A stretch of 64,000 nt of DNA from Labia minor (Eukaryota; Arthropoda; Insecta; Dermaptera; Spongiphoridae): the NCBI GenBank assembly GCA_963082975.1, contig OY720345.1, forward strand, positions 29,458,611 through 29,522,610, read 5' to 3'. A program made the position numbers and the translations under genes. Below are positions 47,141-59,100 of this stretch, in pieces. Every line of letters begins with the position of its first letter. Position 1 is the stretch's first letter. The notes under the pieces are model-generated. The model made no database searches. It was not told where the DNA came from and saw only the letters and a program-made list of their open reading frames with translations.

Positions 47141-50100
47141 GTGAGTGAGCTTTTCATATCCTTCAAATAGAAGTGTAATTAAATAATTTAAAAATTAATT
47201 AAAATGTATATATAAATTTTTTTTAGAATTCTGTTTTTTTACATAAAAATAGTAATTTTTTTTAAATAATATTTATTTTTATTATTGGTCGAACCATGAA
47301 TCTAAGAATATTTAACAAGTTTTAATATTGTCTTATTTGTAATTAAATATACATTAACCTAAAACATTTTATATTTAAAATCTCAGAAAATTGTAAGATT
47401 TGAATTCTTGTCCTCAATTTCCTTATTATATATATATAGATAGTTTAAAATATTTTAAAACTAGCAAAATAATGGCATTCTTATTGAATACATTGTTAGG
47501 AGTTTGGGCCAAAACGCTCAAATATTGGAACCTGAATTGCTTGAATTTCAATTTAAATTTTAGGGTTTCAATAACGGCAGAATAAGTTTCAAAAACTTTT
47601 GCTTTTAAGAACACGAGGGCGTTAAAAATCGGAAAATCTTATATCTGGGTCAGAATTCATATTTTTCTGTAATTTTTTAAGACTGGAAATCGTATTTTTT
47701 ATTTGTAATTTTACAATCTTCCACTGTTTCTCTTCACTTTTTTTCCTTTAATTGATTATAAATTTACAATTTTTAACCTTGTTTTAATCGATCCCAAAAA
47801 ATCCCCCGTTTCACTAACGCACTTTAGTACTATACCAGTCGTTAATGATCCATTTCCATTATCATTCGTATCAGAGAAATTCCATGGAGTAGCAAAAAGC
47901 TGAGAACACCGCAAAACAGAAAGGCAAACATTGAAACACATTTAAAGTCAGTTAATAATTTAGTTGAGTGTAATGTCTTCTACAAATTGAATCTCTATTT
48001 AAATATATTTCATCTATATATATGGATTTTATTATATATATATTATATAGAGGTATATTATATTTATTATAATATATATATATAATGAAATACATTAATA
48101 TGGTTAATTTTTCTTCTAATTAGTTATGATATGATATTTTAAATTTAATTATAAAGAATTTTTGTAAACTCTAGATTTTCAAATATTACTAACTAGGGAG
48201 GGGAACAAATCGAATTCAATTTAAACTATATAAATAGAAAATTAAAAAAAAAACAACTAGATAGATCAATCTAATTAAATTTACATAAGAGGTGAATACA
48301 AATATACAAGAGTGGAAATAGAAAAACAAGAAAATTTCGGATAAATTTCACTTAAGTATTTCGATCTGATTGATTTGGATCAAGAGAGGTCAGTTGAAAA
48401 AGAGATTTCCATGGATACTAACCAATCCACCCCTCACATTACCCGAAAGCTCCCAAAATACATTTAGCAATATATTTAGATTCAAGAAAAGATCTGATTG
48501 TATCCAATAAATTTAAAAGCATTTCAATCTTGTCTCGTTTCTTTGATATGTGATTTGCAAATAGTAAATGGATCAATATTAGGTCATTTTATTTATTATT
48601 CCTTTGCAGTTCATAGTGGTATCAATAATATGAATATTCATGGTCCCTTCTCATTATAAATTTGTACTCAAAAAATTAATCTTATTTTTAAATTATATTA
48701 TAAAATTTCAAGCAAAATGACAGTACTTTTTTCATGAAGTATATTTAAAAAAAAATTAACAAATATTAATGTTAATTTATTAACAAAATTCGTTTTTTCT
48801 AAGAGGCAGGGCTGGTTCTAGGATTGTGAGCGCCCGGGCAAAACAAAATTATCGCCCTTTCATACAAGAATATAAAAATTTACTGCAAATTAAAAAAAAA
48901 AAAAACAAAAAAGAAAAGAACAAAAAAATCAAAATTACACAAAAATAATCAATCTAAAAATATTTTTTATTTTTATATCGGCGTCCCTCAAAATTTGGCG
49001 CCCCGGTATGTCGCCCGCCTTGACCGCCACATTATCCAACATTGCTAAGAGAAGAAAATAATGAAGTATGGTTGATAACTTTAAATGGCAGATAGTAGAA
49101 TCGAGGTTTATGAAGATTAAATTTTTAGCAAGGAATTGCAATATACTAATGTTATTTCTTCATTTCCAAACGTTGACTTAAATTTTATACATTAGTATAT
49201 ATCAAACATGTCTATCTTAGGCAATTGAGAAGATTACATGTTTCGTACTTACAAAGATTTATAAATTATGAATTTATAGGGAATTCAATTAGCAAACTAC
49301 AAATAGGTAGATCAAGAACGCGTTAGGCAGGAGGAGGCTTTATATTAAACAAAGAGGGAGGAGGATTTAGATTAGATGCAGTTGGAGCAGAATAGGATTG
49401 ATGGGAAGTTTTCGAATTCAGCAACATTAAGTAGATAGATTAATAATTAATCAATTGAAAGAGTGAATTTTTAAACCAAAACCCTGGATCGATGATTGAT
49501 TTAGAATTACAAAGCATTTCTCTTTCAAGCTTTCCACAATTTAAACACCCGCTAGTATATTTTTATTTATTTATTTAACATAGTATTCATTGTTTTATTT
49601 TAAATAACATTGCTTTTTAACATGTCAACATATGAAAACCACTTTTTCGGTTCAACAAATTCATAAAAGTTATGTCAAAATTAGTAGAGTGGAAAATATA
49701 TAAGTGTATAAACAATTTTTACGCCCTTATACTTATATTAAAAATGTTTAAAAAAAAAACTTAATCAAAAAACATTTCCGCTACCTTCTACAGAGTTGAT
49801 TGTGAGTTCAATTTTCGGAATCCAATTAATTATCGTCACTATAAAGAAATTTATAACAAAGACACACCCCATTTAATTCCCCTTAATAGGATTTGAATAC
49901 ATGAAAAACAAATGTTGATTAGAGCTTAGCTTTTCCAGGCATATTGAATTCTTAGAATGGATCTTTGCAATATATATATTTTACTTTATAATATTTCTAT
50001 TCAAAACATTTATCTCAATATATATTCATGTATCAATTATATAATTTATTTTATATTCATTTATATTCTCCAAATATAGTCTATAGACGTATAGACTGTA

Positions 50101-53100
50101 ATATAATATAATATATATATATAGAATTATTATTTAAATTGTAAATTGTACAAATTATATTTTAATCTCATAACATATATTTATTTCATTTTCTGATGAC
50201 AATCACATTAATTTAATCAAAATTAAAGACTATACTTTTTTCAAAATAAACCAAATCATTATGGACTTTTTTTCATTATACAAACATAAACTAAGATGAT
50301 TGTATTTCAAGTGCCATGGGCGCCAACTGAAGGGGGCGCGAAAATGCACCGCACCCCACGTTAAAATATTTATATAGATCTAAATATCAGTATTAAAAAA
50401 CTAAATAGGCAAAATAGAGGCATTACGAAAAATGAAAAAAATGCAAGATGAAATATCTTGTTCCAAAAAACAAATCATACCAATCATCGGGGATTGGTGT
50501 TTGCCATAAGTGCCATTTACCCGAGGTTCGCCTCTGGTATTCTCTAGATGTGACTACTTACTAGCTCTCTCCATTGAGAAATACTCATCTGACCCCATAT
50601 AAAATGAATAATAATTATAATATAAAGTTAATCTGTGGATTTCACCGAGGCACTTATTTAAGTTTTAGTTTGAGAAATAATATAATTAATGAATCACACA
50701 CACACACACACACAGAATTTTAGACATTAGTATATATCAGAAATGCCTATCTTAGACAAGGTCATGGATCAGGAAGCAAATATCACAACTAATCAAGAGT
50801 CAGATTATATAAATATATATAATATAAATAATAATAAACAGATAACTATCACTTTTACAATTCTTATTTATTATATATGGGATAAAAATATTTAATAAAT
50901 AATGTAGATACTTAGTTAAAGTTTGAAATATGGACTGACGAATAATTATTATAATTTTAAGAAAAAAATTGTGAAAAAATTAAACCATACAATGTGGAAA
51001 TGTATGTAATAAACAATTATTTCAAATTAAAAAAAAATAATCCATTGATGTCAAATTTTGTGGAATAACTACACAGAACTTCAATCATTTTTCACATTGC
51101 ATTATATACATTTATAATATTTAAATTAATATAAATATCTTTACATGTGTCAATGGGTCAAGTTTAGTACGATATAAAAAATGTTCCGATGGTCAGTTTT
51201 GATATTTTTCATAATTAATATAAATAAATAAAAATTTTTTGCTTTTTTTTGTAATCTCTTGTCACTGTTATAGAACAAAAGGATCTTTTAATCAATTTTA
51301 TTTATAATTTTTTTTTTTTTTTTTGATTTTCAAAAATAATTTTTAAATCTGGCCTCAGATAGGGCAATAATCAAATATCTCATATAGATAATAAATTCAA
51401 AATAACAATTTATAAATTTTTATAGTTTAAGAAAAAATATTACTTAAAAAAAAGAAAGCGTAGTAGAGAAATTAGAATGAGCAGGAGGGGGATGAGAAGT
51501 AAGAGAAGAAATAAGGAAATTGGATATAATTAAGAAGGGGACAGTCTGCTAGCATTCATGAGCGCCGACTCTGGTCCTAGGACAGCGTTCTGGAACCTCA
51601 GAATGTGATATTGAAATTGGATGTTTTAGTATTTTATTTATATAATTGGTTTTTTTTTTCTTATTTCTTAATCAATTTCAAATTTGTTTTAGTGTATTGT
51701 ATTTCAAAATCTAGTGGATATTGGTGTAACTAGTCTCGCTTTCTTTTTAATTGGATTCCCACTCGCCTTTGGTGACACGTTCTTTGGCATTTTCGGTTAT
51801 AATAAATGGATTTGGGAGGAGAGAAATCACGAGTGGTCTGAAGATTTAATTCTCGGCTGGATAACATTAATAATTGGATCTGGAATTATCACAACGATGA
51901 CTGTCGGCCGTATGCATCCACTTGGATATACTCTCGTAAGTCCTTTTAATTGGGAAGCATTTTAATTAAAAAGAATATGTAAATTTATAATTTTTACTTT
52001 AAAATATATATATAGAGTCTGAATTATATATTATATATTATATATTATTAGATATATTGAATAATTTGAATTGAAAATACGTAGTTTTTATTCTAATAAA
52101 AATAGCAACAAAATAAATATTTAAATATTTGAATTACAGAAGAATGTTTGTCAAAATAAACATATGTATACAATAACATGAATACAGCTCCAAATATATT
52201 TTTATATCTTTCTATAAGTAATTCTCACACTTGCTAGTATGGATGCTTTTACTCATGTATTGATTCAAATATGAGAATCATTTGAAAATATTACTATTGT
52301 AGCTAAAAATTTTGAAAGATCTGGTGAGGTAAGGGGAAGATGAGCCCAATTGGCCCATGTCGAAAGAAAAAAAGAAGAAAACACTATTTATGTTTATATC
52401 TGGTAAGCAAAATAACAGGATGTTAAGATAAGGAGAGGTAATCAATTTTCTCAATACCTGGGACTGATTTTAAAATTTTTAAGACCCTATTCAACAATTT
52501 AGTGAAAATACCTTGAAATTTTAATTTTTTAAAAGAACAAACTTGTTTTCACAACAAATCGCTACAGCACTACACAACTGGTAATCTTTCTGGTTTCTTG
52601 CCTACCAGTGACGTCACCATGTTTTCTTCTAGAGTAGTTAGTATCACTAGAAAGAATTTAAACCATGGGAAATGGGAAAATGTGGGTATTAGGATCTTTT
52701 GAGGAAGATCGATAAAATAACTTAAGTTATAGGTACTCAAAAGAATACGTCACACAGATTTGATTTCAGTAATGATTCCAACCTTTTGATTCCAAGACAG
52801 ATTGTGGTATCGAAACCATTTTAAAAATCACTTTACTTCATGTAGATTTTTCTCTTTCTGTTTTTCGTGTAACACTAATTATTTTAATAATACAAAAATA
52901 TTTTCATTTTGTTTTGTTTAAAAAAAGGTTCAGTTAACTTCCCTATAATTACCATAACCTCTACAACCATTAGAGATTTGTAGATTTATATATAAATAAA
53001 ATTAATTAATTTATTTATTTTTTGTTGTTAAATTGAATAAATTTAAAATGTTTTTCATACTCGTAGGGATGAGAGTGTCTGTTTGTGTTTTGACAAAAGA

Positions 53101-56100
53101 AAAAAGAATTGGTTGATTGAGAACAAACTGATATGATGGGGTGGAGGGGTGAAGTTCTTGGAGTTCTTAAGAGTTTGTTCATCCCCTGGGGCTTTTGAAA
53201 TGGTTTCTTAAAAGCCTGTCAAATGTTTATCCAATTGAGAGAGAATTTAAAGGGAGATGATTTATTATACAAGGAAAATATGCTAATTTGAACCGGGATT
53301 CAGGTGGTAAACGAACTGGATTCCCACAGGATTAACTCAAAAAATACGTACTTGTTTACGAACAGTTTTGTTAAATTTTATAAATAGATAATTCGTTGAA
53401 ACTCACGTTATTTTTAATTTGACTCATATAATAGAAAGAGAATAAAAATTCAAAGTTAAATTATAATAGATTCGTTATGGAATTGTAGAAAATATTTATA
53501 CTCGTATAATAAGATATTGTATAAATATTTATACTTATATTTGATTTCAGAATATCAGTCCAAATTTCCAAAAAAAAAAATTTGTCTTTTCATGGAGATA
53601 TAATAAGTACTATACTTTTTTGTTTTAATCGATGGATATGGGATTAGATAAGCTACCTGTTGAATTTGCATGATTAAAGAATAAATGGATTTGCGTGACT
53701 TATAAGTAGAGGAACTTGAAAATATAATGTACTAGATCATTTTCATTTTATTCCAAATAACATGCAAAGTTTAGTCAGACTTATATCCAAGTAAAAATGT
53801 TGATCTAAAAAAAATTTTTTTATTTTTTTTATTAAATATAACTATTATATTCTTTTATAAATTTGCACTAATAACACAAAAACAAAATTTAAATAAGTTG
53901 ACCTGTGGCCATGTCCGAACCGACCGACGGTTTAAAGTAAATTAATTTCCAGCTACAGAAACAATTTCAAATAATTTTAATATATCTATTAATGTAATAA
54001 AAAATAGATAGGCATACATAAATAATAAATATAAATATTTTTAATTTTATTTTATTTATAATATATATGTAAGACCAGGCTGTGACGTCATGAATGGCTG
54101 GATGACGTCATATAATTTTAAATAAAGAAGATTTTTCTCGAGAATAAAACCAATACAAAGTGCATGATTCGTGGTGATATGTTAAAAATTTCCTCATGTG
54201 AAATTTGGTGTGAAAATAACCCTTCCCTTCCTATCGTCGATCGCTAATACTACCACTTCCGGTTTCCGGATTTGCACCAAAAGTTGATCAATTCATCCCA
54301 CTGATGCATTAAGTAAATATACCAAATTTCATCAAAATCCGTTGAGCCGTTCAGGCTGTGCTCATCTATACGGACGGACGGACGGACAGACATCATGCTA
54401 AAAATACTTTTTTCTGTTAAGAAAATGCATGATTCGTGGAGATATGTAAAAATCTCCACGTGTGTAATTTGGTGTGAAAACAATACCTCCCTTACTATCG
54501 TCGATCGGTAAAAATCAAGAAAAATAATTTTAATTTAAATATTTTTAAAGCCAGAGAGATTATATAAATTTCATAAATTTTTAATTTTTGTTTTTTTTTC
54601 TGTATATATCATTTGTACTATATATAGATCTATTTAATATCAGCTGGATTGGTTCATCCCCTTATTTTACATTGGACTTGGCATCAGGATGGTTGGTTAC
54701 GATTGGAAATGTTAAACCATCAATTGTCATTTCATGATCAGGTGAATTAAATTTTTAATACTTTCATTTGTTTATCATTTATAAAATAAAAGAAATTATG
54801 ACACAATTTTAACTCTCCGTCCTCAAAAAATAAATAAATAATAAACCTTAACGATTTATTTCGATGATTGTTCTAATATTTATTAAAAAAATATAATATA
54901 TATTTTTTAAATATACAGAATATGAATATAGTTTGGAATACCGGAAACGAAAAAATAACACATATAACATATATACGAGAGAGAGTCCGTGACTTTTGAA
55001 CACAGGTTTTTGAATAAAAAATTATTTTATTTTCCAACGTAGTCTTCTTTGAGCTCTAAACACTTCGTCCAACGTTTCTTAAATTTTTGTTCAATTATTT
55101 ATAAAAATAAGATTTGTCAAGGACATTCAAACTAGGTATTGTTTGTGAGATGATTTCATCGTTAAATCTGTTCTGAGCCATTTCTTCAGTTTTGGAAACA
55201 AGAAATAATCACTTGGGGCTAAATCCGAAAAATAGGGCGGATGAGTGAGTAATTTGTATCTAAAATTAATGAATTTTCATGGAAATTAACTTTTTTTCAT
55301 TTTCTTCTCAAATAACGAGGTAGGCTGCTAATAATGGATGCGACCCAAAAAACTAAAAGACCCAGCTGGTTCAAATTTCGACAAGGGCTTTCTGATAGTT
55401 GCCTTCTGACATGAGCAGTGTTGTCATTTCATTTAAGAGACGGGAAATTCAAAAAGTCACGGACTTATTGATCTGCCCTCGTATTTATATTTATTATTTC
55501 TAATCAACAAAGAGACTTAAAAGCTTCACTCCCCCAACAATATTTTTAATTGTATTATAAACGAAATAATTTCAATATTCCAAAATCAATAGGTTATCCA
55601 AATGAAGGTGACCATACACTCGGTTTGGGAAAGAGTTTATTGATATTAATCTAACAGAGAGCTTAGACAAAGCCACCTTTGAAGATATCTTTAATTAAGG
55701 AACGAATTTCCCGTAACCCGTTTGATCCACCACAGCCACCAAGAGGGCGACATAATTTAAGAGGAGAACACTATGCCACATTGGTGGAGCTTGATACTCT
55801 ATCTCCGCTTTGCTATATGGTAATGTGACAGTCGTGTCCGTAGGTAGTTATTCCAACAATATTGTCCATTGTCGTCAAAGAAGCACAATAACATGATTTT
55901 AAATATCAGGACCTTTTGTTGGTTCTTCAATTAGCACTGAAGCTTCTTCATCCAGGGTATCAATCGCTTGTTTACTTTGGAATATTTCTTTCTATCTGCT
56001 GATTTTGTCCAGCTTATCTGTTTAGTCTGTATTATTCTTTATTCTCTGCACAAAGTTATATTATTATCATTAAACCATTTTTATAACTATTGTTAACGCT

Positions 56101-59100
56101 TGCCTCCCTCCACAAAAAAAAATTTATTTTATGGTATTATCATATGAGATTTTAGTAGACATACTTCTTATTAGGGTTCACTCATCCTATACCATTTGGT
56201 GTCACTGTTTTTGACCATATGCTCATTCATAATATTTAATACTTAATTACTTATGATAATTATTATACTCATATATCGATAAATGTTTTTTCCAAAAACA
56301 AACCTATGAAATATAACACTGATTTCAAAATACAAAAATCTTGCAACAACCCATTTCTCAAAGAAAAAACAAATTATACGTAAGCTAAGAATGTTATTTA
56401 AGAGTAGGCATAATCCCAATAACAATTCTCTTTTCCAGGGAGGAGGATTTATCTGTCAGGTATATGGTTCGATATGGGCTTGCGTTGGGATGTTGTTCCT
56501 TGGACGGCGAATTATCCGCCTTTCCGACCTGGACGAGACCTCCCTACCCTCGGCCTCACCTGCCCTCATCTTACTTGGCTATATTCTCCTAACAGGTGGA
56601 ATCCTGGCAATCCCTTTGCCGACACTGAAAGGGATTAGGGACACTGGTTATTTGGATGGATTTGGACCGGTGGGAGTCAATGGGATCATCGCCTTTGCCA
56701 CTGGACTAGTTGGCGAAATTATCTGTTCTGGAGTTCAAATTAAGACGCCAGTCGATTATTGGACAGGGCTCAGGTGTATAAGAGGTGAGTAGATTATCTA
56801 TATTTCAATTCGGATCCATTTATGCGCATCAATAAAACAGCAGACAAACACTCTAGCAGGTGGTGGCTGGGTAATAATTTTATTAAAAATTTCTATATTG
56901 CCCTTTTTTCTATTTTAAAGAATAAAAGTATTTACAAGTAATAGAATGAAAAATGAATAAGAACAAGGGATTCAATATATCTATAATAAATATTCATTTT
57001 AATAACTTTAATTTTAATATAAATTTAAGTAAAATTTTATTTTCATTTTTTTAAAGATTTTTTTCTATTTTAAAGATATTTTATTTATAATTACAATAAT
57101 TCGTTGAATTCTCTATGTATATATATATTATATAATAATATAAAGGTGGACATGAGGAAATTTGGAGTAGATAGGAATTGATTAGATAGCTCAAAAAATG
57201 AACGATTGGAGCTTATTGATGCGATCTTGAACTATCGAGACAGTGAGATAGATCGATTTATCTTTATAGAATTATTAAATAGAAAAATATTTAAGAATAC
57301 AATAGACTCTCTATTATTCAGATTGAGAAAAAAATTATCTTAAATATCCAAAAACTGGAATAAACCATGACATATTAAAAAAATTGAAAAATTACACCTA
57401 ATGTAAAATTGTGAATTTTCAGAGTTATAAATTAATTTATATTTTTAAAATTGAAAAATTTACTATATAAATACATTATTTTATTTTCAAAAAATTTCAT
57501 TTTTTTGTCAAGTAATTTTTTTTTAACTTTGAGCAAATAGATTCTCACTATCCCTGATAAATATGTTTTTAAAACTTTCTTTATATAAGAATCCATTTGG
57601 TTTCATTTCAGCTGGATTGGCTGGAGTGGTGCTATTGCTCCCAGGTATTGACACATACCATCCTACAATAGCCCTTTTACTCTCCCTTTTGGGCACTTTA
57701 CTTTTTGTCTGGAATTCCCGTTTGAATTTCAAATTAGCCAGCGAGGATTACTGCAATATCCTGGAAGTCCATTTAGTGCCTGGACTTTTAGGAACCCTTC
57801 TTGCTCCTATTTTTGCCATCAATTGGAATACTTTTCTTAATTCCCCGGTAATTTCAAATTTTATTTCTTTTTTTCTTTTATAAACTTGAAATTGCTTTTT
57901 AGCTTACTCTCCGACGGATTGGTTGGCAATTTTTTGCAATATTCTTTCTTACAACATTTATTACTTTATGTGCATTGGCCACTTTAGTTTTTATTACCTG
58001 TGCCAAACTCTTAAGAAACGTCACTGATCAGACATGCCATAATTTAGCGATGAAAATGAAAAAAATATGCGAAGCGAAAATATATGCCCGTTTATTTCCG
58101 ATTGGTTCAACATCGGTTGTTCTACAACCTGGAAAGGTAAAAATCATTTTATGTTCTTTTGAACATTTTCATAAACAGAATATTTACGAAAATTATGATC
58201 TCTCCAACTTTTTTGATCAAAAGAAAAAATAATAATCGATTGAAGTTTTTTAATATTTTTTTTTGAAATAAAAAAGTTCTGAGAAATATTTATTTTCCTA
58301 GATTTCAATGTGAGGGTAAAAAGGAATTCTTCTAATTTATTGTATATAATTTAAATGGTTGACAAAAAAATTAAAATATAAGATTGTTCCTTTATTATTG
58401 CTATTGCTTTTACTTAACAGTCACACAATAACAGTATCAATAATAAAATATAATTTATCCTAGGTTCAGTGGCGTACCGTGAGGTTCTTGCGCCTGGGGG
58501 CAACTGAGAAATCAGCGCCCCTTTCGAATATATATATAATTTAATTTTTTTTAAAGAATATTAATGACGAATAACGAAACAGGTTTAACAGATTTTAATA
58601 AGCGTATAAATAATATTTATTGACTTACACAAAAAATACAGTTTAACTTTAAATATTAATTCTTCTTTTGTTTCAAATTGGCTTCCCTAAATTTGCGCCC
58701 CCTAAATTTGGCGCCCGGGGACATATATCCCCCCTGCTCCCCCCTAGTTACGCCACTGCCTAGGTTATAAATCTAACTTTAGGAATTAAATTAACAAAAA
58801 TTACTGACATACACATATATCGTATAATATAAAATGCATCAGAAATATTGTATCAAACTTATATTCTCTTTCAGTAAAAATATTACTAAGCCTCCACTGC
58901 AAATTATTTTTTTATAATTTTTAATAGCAAAGATATAATTATGTATTCATGTTTTTACCTTTTTCGTAAAATTTAGTATAGAGGGGTAAATTAAAAATAT
59001 TATTTTTTGAAATTATGAAACTATTTTTTTAACTCAGAATAATAAGGTAATATAATTTTTGCCAAATGTGACCATCACCGCACCTGGATCGCTTTATTAG

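Noticed and set aside
47756-47941. Minus-strand ORF in intron 1, and a nearby frame starting MFAFLFCGVLSFLLLHG that looks like a signal peptide
   Set aside because: The signal-like frame stops after about 29 codons with no good donor, and the longer ORF has no recognisable domain.
54644-54741. Alternative exon 3 starting at the CAG acceptor (CTGGATTGG)
   Set aside because: From phase 0 it would shift frame and hit a stop; the acceptor 14 bp upstream keeps frame and adds a good helix 4.
58466-58766. Possible exon of the transporter in intron 6
   Set aside because: The GC-rich stretch has perfect inverted ends and an 8-bp duplication, so it is a hAT element.
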